A model generated the notes under the pieces. The model was not told the DNA's origin. It saw nothing but the letters and a program-made list of their open reading frames with translations, and made no database searches. Both the position numbers and the translations under genes were made by a program. From the NCBI RefSeq assembly GCF_900111675.1, contig NZ_FOHO01000005.1:124001-188000 (forward strand): DNA of 64,000 bases. Direction: 5' to 3'. Source of the DNA: Paracoccus homiensis. GTDB lineage: Bacteria; Pseudomonadota; Alphaproteobacteria; Rhodobacterales; Rhodobacteraceae. The stretch's first letter is position 1, and each line of letters begins with the position of its first letter. This document shows, piece by piece, positions 54,950 through 64,000 of this stretch.

Positions 54950-55885
54950 TCACTGCATCCGGCGGGTTGTTGCCATCGCGGCACGGCGCGCCGCACCCGC
55001 CTCGCGCAGCAGGGCCACCGTATAGACGGCAAGCGCCGACCAGATCAGCGGAAAGGCGATCATCCGCGCGGTGCCGAAGGGTTCGTTGAACATCCAGACC
55101 GCGATCAGGAAGATCATCGTCGGCGTGGTATATTGCAGCACGCCGATGGTCGACAGGCGCAGCAGCTTGGCCCCGTTTGCATAAAACAGCAGCGGGATCG
55201 CGGTGACCGGCCCGCAGCCCAGCAGCATCACGACATCGAACAGGCTGCCATCGCCCCAGGCGCCCTGCCCCGTGACCTGCCGCCACAGCAGGAAGGCCGC
55301 GGCAAACGGCGTCAGGATCAGCACCTCCAGCGTGAATCCCTGATTGGGCCCAAGCGGCAGGCTTTTCTTGAAATAGGCGTAAAGCCCCCAACTGAGGATC
55401 AGCAGCACCGCGACGACGGGCAGTTTGCCCGCCTGCACCGTCAGGATCACCACCGCCGACAGGGCAAGCGCAACCGACAGCATCTTCAGCCGGGTCAGTT
55501 TCTCGCCCAGAAACAACATGCCCAGAAGCACGCTGAACAGCGGGTTGATGTAATATCCCAGCGCGGCATCCAGCGCATGACCGTTGCCGACGGCCCAGAC
55601 ATAGGTCAGCCAGTTCACGCTGATCAGCGCCGCCGTCAGCCCCGCCATCGCCAGCAGCCGTGGGCTGCGCAAGGCCGCACGCACATCATCCGACCGCCGT
55701 TGCCACAGCAGCACCGCCGCCGCGATCGGCAAGGACCACAGCACCCGATGGGCGATCACCTCGGTCGCGGGAATGTGGGACAGCGCCTTCATATACAGCG
55801 GCAACAGGCCCCAGCACAGATAGGCGGCCATCGCATAGGCAAAGCCACGGGGGGAATCGGCGGGGATGGGGATCGCGGCGCTCAT
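54950..55885 (-). CDS. rarD: RarD-type EamA-family permease
   Basis: The 311-residue protein has ten hydrophobic segments and the RarD features: GFAYAMAAYLCWGLLPLYMKAL near the N-terminus, HRVLWSLPIAA, NWLTYVWAVGNGHALDAALGYYINPL and QYTTPTMIFLIAVWMFNEPF. RarD proteins are named from chloramphenicol sensitivity, but their natural substrate is unknown. It lies between the DUF1491 gene and the Hint-domain gene on the same strand. Confidence 0.88.
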   Translation of the reverse strand: MSAAIPIPADSPRGFAYAMAAYLCWGLLPLYMKALSHIPATEVIAHRVLWSLPIAAAVLLWQRRSDDVRAALRSPRLLAMAGLTAALISVNWLTYVWAVGNGHALDAALGYYINPLFSVLLGMLFLGEKLTRLKMLSVALALSAVVILTVQAGKLPVVAVLLILSWGLYAYFKKSLPLGPNQGFTLEVLILTPFAAAFLLWRQVTGQGAWGDGSLFDVVMLLGCGPVTAIPLLFYANGAKLLRLSTIGVLQYTTPTMIFLIAVWMFNEPFGTARMIAFPLIWSALAVYTVALLREAGAARRAAMATTRRMQ

Positions 55886-55930
55886 GCGGATTGCATATGC
55901 CGCAATACCGCGCCGCGCCAGAGCCGATAT

Positions 55931-56266
55931 TCAGCCAAGCCCTGCTTCGTCCAGCAGGGTGCGGCCATCGCGGCTTTCGATTTCGATGACCCATAGATCG
56001 GGATCAAAGCCCCGCTGGCGGCGGATCGCTTGATCTATCTGCGCCTCGGGCAGATCGGCGGTCAGGGTCCAGGGCCGTTCGTCTCTGTCCATGTCCCATT
56101 CGCGGGCATAAAGCTGCGCGGTGCCGTCCAGCCGGGCGCATTTCACCATGATCGCGCCCGCGGTGTCGTCGCCATGCGCGATCACATAGGCCGGGATATT
56201 GGCCAGCCCCAGCCGGGTCAGATAGGCCGAAACCCAGACCCCGGCCGCCAGCCGCGCCTCAGCCAT
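55931..56266 (-). CDS. DUF1491-family protein
   Basis: A 111-residue protein starting RLAAGVWVSAYLTRLGLANIPAYVIAHGDDTAGAI and ending with a basic RRQRGFDPDLWVIEIESRDGRTLLDE. This is the alphaproteobacterial DUF1491 family, usually found next to era. Function unknown. It begins eight bases after the era stop and is likely cotranscribed with it. Confidence 0.87.
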   Translation of the reverse strand: MAEARLAAGVWVSAYLTRLGLANIPAYVIAHGDDTAGAIMVKCARLDGTAQLYAREWDMDRDERPWTLTADLPEAQIDQAIRRQRGFDPDLWVIEIESRDGRTLLDEAGLG

Positions 56267-56274
56267 GGTCGTGC

Positions 56275-57189
56275 CTAGTCGCCATCGCGGAAATCAAGGC
56301 CCATCTCGCCATAGCGTTCGGCCTCGTTCTGCCAGTTCTCGCGCACGCGGACCTGCAGGAACAGATGGACGCGGCGTCCCATGAATTCCTCCATCTCGGT
56401 GCGGGCGGCCTGCCCGACGGCCTTGACCGTCTCGCCGCCCTTGCCAAGGACGATGCCCTTGTGGCCGGGACGGGCGACATAGATCACCTGTTCGACCCTT
56501 GCGCTGCCGTCCTTCTTTTCTTCCCACTGCTCGGTCTCGACCGTCAGCTGATAGGGAATTTCCTCGTGCAGGCGCAGGGTCAGCTTTTCGCGCGTGATCT
56601 CGGCGGCGATCATGCGCATCGGCAGATCGGCGATCTGGTCTTCGGGATACAGCCACGGGCTTGCAGGCACCTGCGCGGCCAGCCAGTCCAGAAGATCGGC
56701 GCAACCATAGCCCTTTTCCGCAGAAATCATGAAGGTCTGCTGAAACGCATAGGCCTCGTTCAGCTTTTGCGACAGGGCCAGCAGAACCTCGGATTTCACG
56801 CGGTCGATCTTGTTGATGATCAGCGCGACCGGCGTTTTCGTGTCTAGCGATTTCAACTGGTCGATGATCGCCTGCGCGCCATCGGTCAGGCCGCGATGCG
56901 CCTCGATCAGCAACAGGATCACATCGGCATCGGCAGCCCCGCCCCAGGCGGCGGCGACCATGCTGCGATCCAGACGACGGCGCGGACGGAAGATGCCCGG
57001 CGTGTCGACAAAGACGATCTGGCTGTCATCATGCAGCGCGATCCCGCGAATGCGGGCGCGGGTGGTCTGCACCTTGTGGGTCACGATGCTGACCTTTGCG
57101 CCCACCATGCGGTTCAGCAGGGTGGATTTCCCGGCATTCGGTTCGCCGATCAGCGCGACAAAGCCTGCGCGGGTGTTGGTTTCGGTCAT
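56275..57189 (-). CDS. era: GTPase Era
   Basis: Era binds 16S rRNA near its 3' end and assists 30S maturation. The 304-residue protein has G1 GEPNAGKS (15-22), G3 DTPG (62-65), G4 NKID (125-128) and a C-terminal KH domain with [17 protein letters not shown]. The ATG overlaps the rnc stop (ATGA). It is part of the pdxJ-acpS-lepB-rnc-era operon. Confidence 0.97.
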   Translation of the reverse strand: MTETNTRAGFVALIGEPNAGKSTLLNRMVGAKVSIVTHKVQTTRARIRGIALHDDSQIVFVDTPGIFRPRRRLDRSMVAAAWGGAADADVILLLIEAHRGLTDGAQAIIDQLKSLDTKTPVALIINKIDRVKSEVLLALSQKLNEAYAFQQTFMISAEKGYGCADLLDWLAAQVPASPWLYPEDQIADLPMRMIAAEITREKLTLRLHEEIPYQLTVETEQWEEKKDGSARVEQVIYVARPGHKGIVLGKGGETVKAVGQAARTEMEEFMGRRVHLFLQVRVRENWQNEAERYGEMGLDFRDGD

Positions 57190-57875
57190 TCGCGGCCCTC
57201 CAGCCGGTCCAGCAGCAGTTTCGCCGCTGCCTGTTCGATGCTGCGCTTGGTTCCGGCGCCTTCGGCAGAAGCCTCGCGCCCGTCGGCAAGCCGCACGGTG
57301 ATATGGAAAACGGGGGCATGGTCGGGACCGCTGCGCCCGGTCTGGTCATAGCGCGGGGGCGGCATGCCATTGGCCTGCGCCCATTCCTGCAAGGCGGTCT
57401 TGGCGTCGCGCGGATCATCTTCCAGCCCGTCCAGCCGATCCTTCCAAAGACGCAGCACGACCTTGCGCACGGTGGCGAAACCGGCATCCAGATAAACGGC
57501 GGCCAGTACGGCCTCCATCGCGTCGGCCAGCAGCGCATCCTTGCGCCGCCCGCCCGACAGCATTTCCGAACGGCCCAGTTTCAGCACATCGCCCAGCCCG
57601 ATCTGGCGGGCGATATCGGCGCAGGTATCGCCCTTGACCAGCGCGTTATAGCGCGGCGCCAACTGCCCTTCGCTGGCGGTCAGGTCGGCATTGAACAATT
57701 CCTCGGCCATGACCAGGCCCAGAACGCGGTCGCCCAGAAATTCCAGCCGCTGATTGTCGGGCCGGGTCGGCGACGCGATCGAGCCATGAGTCAGCGCCCG
57801 GATCAGCAGTTCATGATGTTTGAACTCGTGACCCAGACGGCCCATGAAGGCGCGTATCTCGGCAGAGGGGGTCAC
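57186..57875 (-). CDS. rnc: Ribonuclease III
   Basis: RNase III cuts double-stranded RNA, including rRNA precursors. The 229-residue protein has the endonuclease signature [20 protein letters not shown] (42-61) with the metal-binding Glu and Asp, and a C-terminal double-stranded RNA-binding domain (about 155-225). The GTG start overlaps the lepB stop (GTGA) and the stop overlaps era. Confidence 0.96.
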   Translation of the reverse strand: MTPSAEIRAFMGRLGHEFKHHELLIRALTHGSIASPTRPDNQRLEFLGDRVLGLVMAEELFNADLTASEGQLAPRYNALVKGDTCADIARQIGLGDVLKLGRSEMLSGGRRKDALLADAMEAVLAAVYLDAGFATVRKVVLRLWKDRLDGLEDDPRDAKTALQEWAQANGMPPPRYDQTGRSGPDHAPVFHITVRLADGREASAEGAGTKRSIEQAAAKLLLDRLEGRE

Positions 57876-58666
57876 TCGACCGCCTTGAAGAAGCGGTCCG
57901 GACGCCAGGTCCAGAAATACAGAAGCGAGCGGCCCGCGGACGAGAACATGATCCGGTCGGCGCGGCCGATCAGATATTCCGCCGGGACAAAGCCAAGGCC
58001 GCCGACCTCTTGGGGAAAGCGCGAATCCTCGGAATTGTCGCGGTTGTCGCCCATGAAGAAATACTGCCCTTCCGGCACCGTGAAGGTGGCAGTGTCATCG
58101 GCGACCCAGCCATCGACGATGTTCAGCACATCATGGCTGCCACCGCCCGGCAGGGTTTCGGTAAAGCGTTGCTTGACGCATTCGCCGCCCTCCTGCACCG
58201 GATCGTTCACGCAGCGCGGGATCAGGCCCTGCGGCCCCTGCTGTTCCTTGGTCTCGACGAAATCGCCGGCGGGCTGGGTCGGCACCTCTTCCCCGTTCAG
58301 CCACAGACGACCGCCGCGCATCTGCACGGTATCACCGGGCAGGCCGATCAGGCGCTTGATGAAATCCACCCCGCGGGTCGGATGGCGGAACACGACGACA
58401 TCGCCGCGTTCGGGTTCCGAGGCGAGGATACGCCCCGTGATCGGGCAGATCCCGAAGGGGCAGGAATATTGCGAATAGCCATAGGCCATCTTGTTGACGA
58501 ACAGGAAATCGCCAATCAGCAGCGTGTCCTTCATCGAGCCCGAGGGAATCCAGAAGGGCTGAAAGAACAGGGTCCGGAAGATGCCTGCGATGACCAGCGC
58601 CCAGAAGATCGTCTTGACCGTCTCCCAGATGCCTTCCTTTTTCTTGCCTGCCGTGCTGTCGGCCAT
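57872..58666 (-). CDS. lepB: Signal peptidase I
   Basis: LepB removes signal peptides from exported proteins at the periplasmic face of the inner membrane. The 264-residue protein has a membrane span (about 17-36), catalytic Ser44 in [10 protein letters not shown] and Lys104 in [11 protein letters not shown], plus [11 protein letters not shown] (box E). The ATG at 58666 with AAAGGA eight bases upstream is chosen; an ATG 17 codons earlier lacks a good site. It fits the export theme with secA and the parvulin. Confidence 0.95.
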   Translation of the reverse strand: MADSTAGKKKEGIWETVKTIFWALVIAGIFRTLFFQPFWIPSGSMKDTLLIGDFLFVNKMAYGYSQYSCPFGICPITGRILASEPERGDVVVFRHPTRGVDFIKRLIGLPGDTVQMRGGRLWLNGEEVPTQPAGDFVETKEQQGPQGLIPRCVNDPVQEGGECVKQRFTETLPGGGSHDVLNIVDGWVADDTATFTVPEGQYFFMGDNRDNSEDSRFPQEVGGLGFVPAEYLIGRADRIMFSSAGRSLLYFWTWRPDRFFKAVE

Positions 58667-58738
58667 AGTCGTCGTCCTTTCCTGCGTGGCACGGCGGCCG
58701 CGTTTGGTGGCGTTCATGGTCCCCCAAGGGGGGCAAAG

Positions 58739-59152
58739 TCAAGCAGGCGAGCCTGAAAGCGGCCGCGCCTCGATCACCACGAAAGCCTGTGCCCAGGGGT
58801 GATCGTCGGTCAGGGTGACATGGACGATGGCCTCGTGCCCGGCGGGGGTCATCTGAGCCAGCTTGTCCGCCGCCCAGCCCGTCAGATGCATGACCGGCCG
58901 CCCGGTGCGCAGATTGCTGACCGACATGTCGCGCCAGCTGATGCCCATGGCAAGCCCGGTTCCCAGCGCCTTGCTGCAGGCCTCTTTTGCCGCCCATCTT
59001 TTGGCCAGTGTTCCGGCCTCGTCCTTGCGGCGGGCCGCCTTGGCCTTTTCGGTCTCGGTGAACACACGGTCCCGAAAGCGATCGCCAAAACGGTCGAGGG
59101 TCCCCTGAATGCGGTCGATATTCGCAAGGTCGGTTCCGATGCCCAGAATCAT
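58739..59152 (-). CDS. acpS: Holo-(acyl-carrier-protein) synthase
   Basis: AcpS transfers 4'-phosphopantetheine from CoA to acyl carrier protein. The 137-residue protein starts [15 protein letters not shown] with the metal-binding Asp8. It has FTETEKAKA and [16 protein letters not shown] with the second metal ligand Glu, as in all AcpS. The ATG at 59152 is fixed by the family N-terminus. A dispersed repeat in inverse orientation lies just upstream. Confidence 0.95.
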   Translation of the reverse strand: MILGIGTDLANIDRIQGTLDRFGDRFRDRVFTETEKAKAARRKDEAGTLAKRWAAKEACSKALGTGLAMGISWRDMSVSNLRTGRPVMHLTGWAADKLAQMTPAGHEAIVHVTLTDDHPWAQAFVVIEARPLSGSPA

Positions 59153-59169
59153 GCGCGCGACATCCCCGT

Positions 59170-59200
59170 CAGGATCATGGGTATTTGAACAAAGAAGAAG
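59170..59200 (+). repeat. Dispersed intergenic repeat, subfamily 2, copy 2
   Basis: On the plus strand this reads caggatcatgggtatttg then aacaaagaagaag. A 24-base stretch differs at one position from the minus-strand copy at 12707-12736. It lies in the 58-bp gap between the exported hypothetical protein gene and acpS, opposite in orientation to both genes. Confidence 0.65.
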
Positions 59201-59210
59201 CCGGTTCGCA

Positions 59211-59681
59211 TCATTTGAAGCCTTGCGTCGTAATCTGGCCGGTCTGCTGATCGATGGTGACAGAAAGCTGGAACCAGCCCGCATCGTCATCATGATCGCC
59301 CGAAACCGGATAATGCCTGGCGGGCAGCGTGACGGTCAGCCCGCGGGCGGGGTCATAGCTGGCGTGATGCCGGCCGAAATCCATGTCGTAGAACCCGATA
59401 CCGTCGCCGAGCTGCACGATCCGGCATTGACGAAAGCCGAGTTCGTCGCGCGGCGGGCTGAGCACCAAGAGCTTGAAGGCGCCGCCCGCAGGTTCGACGT
59501 AATCCAGCAGTGCGATACGGATCTGACCCTGCGCGTAGCTGGAAATGTTGTCCTGCCAGGGTTCGGCGATGGTATCGACACGATCGGCGTCGCCGCAGGG
59601 CTGCACCTGCGCCGCGCCGAGATCCTGCTGCGCCATCGCCGGGGTGGCCAGAAACGCCAGAAGGGCCGCCCTGCGGATCAC
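59211..59681 (-). CDS. Exported protein of unknown function in the pdxJ-acpS operon
   Basis: The 156-residue protein has a clear signal peptide ([18 protein letters not shown]) and two Cys (in QPCGDADR and QCRIVQLG) that could form a disulfide in the periplasm. The mature part looks beta-rich, with [19 protein letters not shown] do not recognise a domain. The GTG start overlaps the pdxJ stop (GTGA), so it is translated with pdxJ and placed between pdxJ and acpS. Confidence 0.75.
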   Translation of the reverse strand: MIRRAALLAFLATPAMAQQDLGAAQVQPCGDADRVDTIAEPWQDNISSYAQGQIRIALLDYVEPAGGAFKLLVLSPPRDELGFRQCRIVQLGDGIGFYDMDFGRHHASYDPARGLTVTLPARHYPVSGDHDDDAGWFQLSVTIDQQTGQITTQGFK

Positions 59682-60412
59682 GTCCGTGCCTTGTCCATGC
59701 AGCGGCGCATTTTGCGGATGGCATCGCCGAGACCGATGAAAACCGATTCGGCGATCAGGAAATGACCGATATTCAGTTCGGCGATCTCTGGGATGGCGGC
59801 GATGGGTCCGACGGTATCGAAGGTCAGGCCATGGCCGGCATGCACCTCGAGGCCGAGGCTGGCTGCGAGGGCGGCGCCGTCGCGCAGGCCCCGAAGTTCG
59901 GCGTCACGGTCGGCGTGGCGACCTTCGGTGTCGAGATCGCAATAGGCCCCGGTATGCAGCTCGACCACGGCGGCGCCGATGCGGGCGGCGGCGCGGATCT
60001 GATCGGGTTCGTGACCGATGAACAGCGACACGCGGCTGCCCGCGTCGCGAAGCGGGGCGATATATTCGGCCAGATAGTTTTCGTTTCCGGCGACGTCGAG
60101 GCCGCCTTCGGTGGTACGCTCTTCCCGCTTTTCGGGGACGAGGCAGACGGCATGGGGGCGGTGCCGCAATGCGATCTGCTGCATCTCTGCGGTCGCTGCC
60201 ATTTCCAGATTCAATGGCAGGCGCAGATCGGCCATCAGCGCGTCGATATCGGCATCGCTGATATGGCGTCGATCTTCGCGCAAATGCGCGGTGATGCCGT
60301 CGGCACCGGCCTGTTCGGCAATCCGTGCGGCGCGCAGCGGATCGGGCCAAGGCGTGCCGCGGGCATTTCTGATCGTCGCGACGTGATCGATATTGACGCC
60401 AAGGCGCAGCAT
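59678..60412 (-). CDS. pdxJ: Pyridoxine 5'-phosphate synthase
   Basis: PdxJ condenses 1-deoxyxylulose 5-phosphate with 3-amino-1-hydroxyacetone 1-phosphate in vitamin B6 synthesis. The 244-residue TIM-barrel protein has the family N-terminus [44 protein letters not shown] and [28 protein letters not shown] lies six bases before the ATG at 60412. It heads the pdxJ-acpS-lepB-rnc-era gene run. Confidence 0.96.
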   Translation of the reverse strand: MLRLGVNIDHVATIRNARGTPWPDPLRAARIAEQAGADGITAHLREDRRHISDADIDALMADLRLPLNLEMAATAEMQQIALRHRPHAVCLVPEKREERTTEGGLDVAGNENYLAEYIAPLRDAGSRVSLFIGHEPDQIRAAARIGAAVVELHTGAYCDLDTEGRHADRDAELRGLRDGAALAASLGLEVHAGHGLTFDTVGPIAAIPEIAELNIGHFLIAESVFIGLGDAIRKMRRCMDKART

Positions 60413-60443
60413 GTCGGTCCTCCGGGATAGGTCGAGCGGCAGT

Positions 60444-61277
60444 CTAGCCCGCGATTTGCGGCTGTGCCAGTTCCGTCGCGACCGCCCACCAGCCCCGTCG
60501 CGCCAGATCCGACGCGGCGGCGCGGGCTCCCGCAGCCCCGTCGAAGATTCCGAAGCAGGTCGCCCCCGATCCCGACATGCGGGCAAGGCCCGCGCCGTGG
60601 TGGGTCAGCGCCTGCAGCACCTGGCCGATGACCGGCGCGATCCGGCTGGCGGGGGCCTGAAGATCGTTGCGGGTCTGACGCAACCACGCGATCAGCGCGG
60701 TCGCATCGGCAAATGCGGGGATCGGCGGCAGCGGCGGATTGTCGCGCCGATCCAGCGCGGCAAAAACCTGAGGGGTGGACACCGCCACGCCCGGATTGAC
60801 CAGCACAAGATCAAGCGTCGGCAAGGCGGGCAGCGGAACGACGACCTCTCCGATGCCGGACATCCGTGCCGGAGCCGAACGTAGGCAGACCGGGACATCA
60901 GCCCCCAGACGATGGGTATCGTCCGGCATTGGATGGCCCAAGCGCGCAAGCCCGCGCAGCACGGCCGCCGCATCGGCCGAACCGCCGCCGATGCCCGAGG
61001 CCACCGGCAGGTTCTTGGTCAGGCGAATGGCCGCATCGGCGCCCGTCAGGGCCGCCGCGCGCAGGCACAGGTTGTCGCCACCCGCGTCAAGGCCCGCAGA
61101 AAACGGTCCGTCGATCATCAGCGATGAACCGCCCCGCGACAAGGCAATGCGGTCGCCGTGATCGGCAAAGCAGACCAGCGAATCCAGCAGGTGATAACCG
61201 TCGTCACGCCTGCCGGTCACATGCAGGGCAAGGTTCAGCTTGGCCGGGGCGAATTCGACCACGGAAGTTTCGGTCAT
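60444..61277 (-). CDS. ispE: 4-diphosphocytidyl-2-C-methyl-D-erythritol kinase
   Basis: IspE phosphorylates CDP-methylerythritol in the non-mevalonate isoprenoid pathway. The 277-residue GHMP kinase has [25 protein letters not shown] at the start and the ATP-binding glycine loop [17 protein letters not shown] (about 90-106). It may supply precursors for the polyprenyl synthase encoded at 33 kb. It lies nine bases after the TPR gene stop, on the same strand. Confidence 0.95.
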   Translation of the reverse strand: MTETSVVEFAPAKLNLALHVTGRRDDGYHLLDSLVCFADHGDRIALSRGGSSLMIDGPFSAGLDAGGDNLCLRAAALTGADAAIRLTKNLPVASGIGGGSADAAAVLRGLARLGHPMPDDTHRLGADVPVCLRSAPARMSGIGEVVVPLPALPTLDLVLVNPGVAVSTPQVFAALDRRDNPPLPPIPAFADATALIAWLRQTRNDLQAPASRIAPVIGQVLQALTHHGAGLARMSGSGATCFGIFDGAAGARAAASDLARRGWWAVATELAQPQIAG

Positions 61278-61286
61278 GGAGGCGGG

Positions 61287-63140
61287 TCAATCCGTGGTCT
61301 TGGGATCGGTCCGGGCCCCGGCCTCGGTCTGCGGCGGCGGCAGATCCTTGGTTTCGCCGGCGGCGCGTTCCTCGGCCATCACCGCATCCAGACCTCGGTC
61401 AAGCTTGGCGCGAAGCCGGTCGGGATCGACATCGCCACTGTCGCCGGGTTCAAGCGACAGGGCGCGCTGCCACTGAATTTCGGCTTCGCGGGTGCGGCCG
61501 ACCATCCAGTAGATATCGCCCAGATGATCGTTTACCACCGGATCGGCCGCCATGCTGCCGACCGCCTGTTCCATGGGGGCGACCGCTTCATCGAAACGAC
61601 CCAGACGGAAATAGGCCCAAGCCAGCGAATCAAGGATATAACCGTCGTTCGGGGACAGTTCGACCGCCTTCTGGATCAGTTCCAGCCCCTTTTCCAGGTG
61701 CTGGTTCCGGTCGATCCAGCTGTAGCCCAGATAGTTCAGCAAACTGGCCTGATCCGGCTTGATCTTGATCGCGGCCTGCAGATCGGCCTCGGCGCGATCG
61801 AACTGGCCGGATCGTTCCAGCGCGATGCCCCGTGCATAAAGCGGGAACCAGCGCGACTGGTCCGGGCCATCCTGCATCAGCGCCAGGGACTTGTCATAGG
61901 CAGGCACGGCCTGGGCGAATTTTTCCTGCTGGCGCAGGACATCCCCAAGCGCGACCCAGGCCTGCGGCAGATCGGGATAGGCGGCGGTCAGTGCCAGCGC
62001 GGCCTTTTCAGCCTCGGCGCGGCGGTCGGCGCGGGATAGCGCGTCGATGCGCGACAATTCGGCCACCGGGCGCATCTGGCCCATCTGGCGCAGCGCCTCG
62101 AATTCGGGTTCGGCCAGATCGAATTGCTGCCGGTCCTGCAGAAGCTGCGCCACCATCAGGCGTGCTTCGGGCATTTCCGGCGACAGCCAGGCCGCGATGC
62201 GGGCGTGGATCAGCGACAGCGGTTCGGGATCGGGGTTGCTGGCCAGCGCGGTCGCGAAGGTCAGAAAAGCCTGCGAAATGCCATCCGCCGGGGATTTCAC
62301 CACATCGAAGGGAATGGTCTCCCCGGTTTCCAAGCGGTCACGCAGCGCGACGATCTGTGGCTCGGCCTCGATCCCCTGCAACTGGTTCAGCATGTCGACG
62401 GCCTTGTCGTTCTGCTCCAGCTGGCTCAGGATCTGGGCGCGGGCGGTCACGCCCAGCAAATGGCCGCCGGTCGCGGGATCGGCCAGCAATTCCTGTGCGC
62501 TTTCGTAGTCACCGACCATGCCGCGCGCCAAGGCAAGGTGATAGCGGACCATCGGGCCAACGCCGTCGATCTGCGACAGGCGTTCGAATTCAGCCAGCGC
62601 GTCCGAGGCGCGGCCCGCCCCCATCAGCGCCCAGGCCTGGACCATATCCTCGATCAGGTTGCGCTGACTGTCATCGTCGCTGCGTGCGGTGTCGATCAGC
62701 TGGATCAGGCCGGTCCAATCGCCCTGATGGGCCAACTGGGCGCGCAGCAGGATGTCGGACAATTCGGTCCGGTCGCCATCCTGCGTCATCTGCTGTGCCA
62801 ATTCGACGGCACGGGGGATATTCCCCGCCGAAACCAGCGCGACAAGCGCGTTGTCCTGCAGGTAACGATCACCCCGATCATGGGCGACCGCCTGAACGAA
62901 ATAGCGGGCGGCGGCGCGATAGTCGTTTTCGACCGTGGCCATCCGGGCGGCCAGATAGGGGCCGGCCAACCCGAAGGTCAGAGGCGCGGTCTGGTCATCC
63001 CCGGCCTTGGCGGTCGCGGCAGACGGGGATTGGTCGGGCTTTGGTGCGGGGGGCTCTTGCGCAACGGCGGGCAAGCTCAGGCCAGCCAGCAGCGCAACGA
63101 TCAGGGCCAGATTCGGTCGGGTCGTGCTCACGTCATCCAT
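61287..63140 (-). CDS. Exported TPR-repeat protein
   Basis: The 617-residue protein has a signal peptide (MDDVSTTRPNLALIVALLAGLSLPAVAQ). Many tetratricopeptide units follow, spread from about 60 to 590; clear ones include YLGYSWIDRNQHLEKGLELIQKA and DSLAWAYFRLGRFDEAVAPMEQA. It is probably a periplasmic or membrane-bound scaffold; the partner is unknown. It is paired with ispE. A GTG three codons downstream is an alternative start. A terminator from the upstream etfQO gene precedes it. Confidence 0.85.
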   Translation of the reverse strand: MDDVSTTRPNLALIVALLAGLSLPAVAQEPPAPKPDQSPSAATAKAGDDQTAPLTFGLAGPYLAARMATVENDYRAAARYFVQAVAHDRGDRYLQDNALVALVSAGNIPRAVELAQQMTQDGDRTELSDILLRAQLAHQGDWTGLIQLIDTARSDDDSQRNLIEDMVQAWALMGAGRASDALAEFERLSQIDGVGPMVRYHLALARGMVGDYESAQELLADPATGGHLLGVTARAQILSQLEQNDKAVDMLNQLQGIEAEPQIVALRDRLETGETIPFDVVKSPADGISQAFLTFATALASNPDPEPLSLIHARIAAWLSPEMPEARLMVAQLLQDRQQFDLAEPEFEALRQMGQMRPVAELSRIDALSRADRRAEAEKAALALTAAYPDLPQAWVALGDVLRQQEKFAQAVPAYDKSLALMQDGPDQSRWFPLYARGIALERSGQFDRAEADLQAAIKIKPDQASLLNYLGYSWIDRNQHLEKGLELIQKAVELSPNDGYILDSLAWAYFRLGRFDEAVAPMEQAVGSMAADPVVNDHLGDIYWMVGRTREAEIQWQRALSLEPGDSGDVDPDRLRAKLDRGLDAVMAEERAAGETKDLPPPQTEAGARTDPKTTD

Positions 63141-63186
63141 CGCAGAAATCACAAGGGCGTTGCGACCCAGCCTAGACATGTGAAAC

Positions 63187-63211
63187 GGCCGGGGCAATCA
63201 CAGCCCCGGCC
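63187..63211 (-). terminator. Terminator after the ETF-ubiquinone oxidoreductase gene
   Basis: A perfect 9-bp stem (ggccggggc / gccccggcc) with a seven-base loop, eight bases past the stop, followed on the minus strand by GTTTCAC. It separates this gene from the TPR gene. Confidence 0.7.
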
Positions 63212-63218
63212 CCAGCGA

Positions 63219-64000
<782 letters not shown>

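Overview
The window is a high-GC alphaproteobacterial chromosome segment. Protein sequences, gene order and small lineage-typical families (DUF1491, TIGR02302-like, YdcH, Hint_2-type protein, PhaA/PhaB, methylsuccinyl-CoA dehydrogenase) point to Rhodobacteraceae, most likely Paracoccus or a close relative. Genus assignment is an inference from recognised families, not a database match. The content is mainly core genome. I see no prophage, integron, transposase, CRISPR array, tRNA or rRNA gene.

Layout. 1-6.2 kb: the 3' end of a prolyl aminopeptidase gene, then the rimP-nusA-ylxR-infB operon on the minus strand. It has a recognisable promoter, a terminator-like hairpin just before rimP, and a strong bidirectional terminator after infB. 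A 40-codon orphan gene with its own terminator lies upstream. 6.3-11.7 kb: mutT-argJ-parvulin (minus), divergent from secA (plus). 11.8-14.3 kb: three tandem peptide deformylase genes plus fmt; the third deformylase has lost catalytic residues. 14.4-18.7 kb: a PatB-type C-S lyase, an L,D-transpeptidase, accA, a Crp/Fnr regulator, and a structured stretch with a 22-codon ORF and a DUF1127-like protein. 18.7-24.5 kb: ftsE-ftsX-acyltransferase, a zinc-ribbon membrane protein and a large Gln-rich membrane protein. 24.6-28.5 kb: argH-lipoprotein-lysA, tlpA and tag. 28.6-31.6 kb: an EAL phosphodiesterase and phaA-phaB. 31.7-40.5 kb: YdcH, an RNA methyltransferase, DUF2007, a polyprenyl diphosphate synthase, amtB, a class A PBP, a DMT exporter and mlaA-mlaC. 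40.7-45.5 kb: a type I secretion ABC protein and HlyD adaptor, and a short-chain fatty acid transporter. 45.5-52.5 kb: rnr, dapE-GNAT, TauE/SafE, mcd and a META-domain lipoprotein. 52.5-64 kb: the conserved pdxJ-acpS-lepB-rnc-era-(DUF1491)-recO block, interrupted by rarD, a Hint-domain gene and a VOC gene, followed by ispE, a TPR protein and the 3' part of the ETF-ubiquinone oxidoreductase gene.

How the genes fit together. Several groups share a process: translation initiation and N-terminal processing (infB, fmt, def), protein export and envelope assembly (secA, lepB, parvulin, PBP, L,D-transpeptidase, FtsEX, MlaA/C), Lys/Arg biosynthesis (dapE, lysA, argJ, argH), and acyl-CoA metabolism (phaA, phaB, mcd, atoE, accA, etfQO). 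Mcd beside PhaA/PhaB activity suggests an ethylmalonyl-CoA pathway and PHB cycling. EtfQO could pass electrons from acyl-CoA dehydrogenases to quinone.

Most notable non-gene signals: the rimP leader hairpin; a dispersed intergenic repeat present in four copies (two subfamilies), two of which supply the sequence immediately before a start codon; the structured 18.1-18.5 kb region; and a perfect palindrome between amtB and the PBP gene. I found no convincing wholly new multi-gene system. The repeat family and the degenerate deformylase are the best candidates for something little described.
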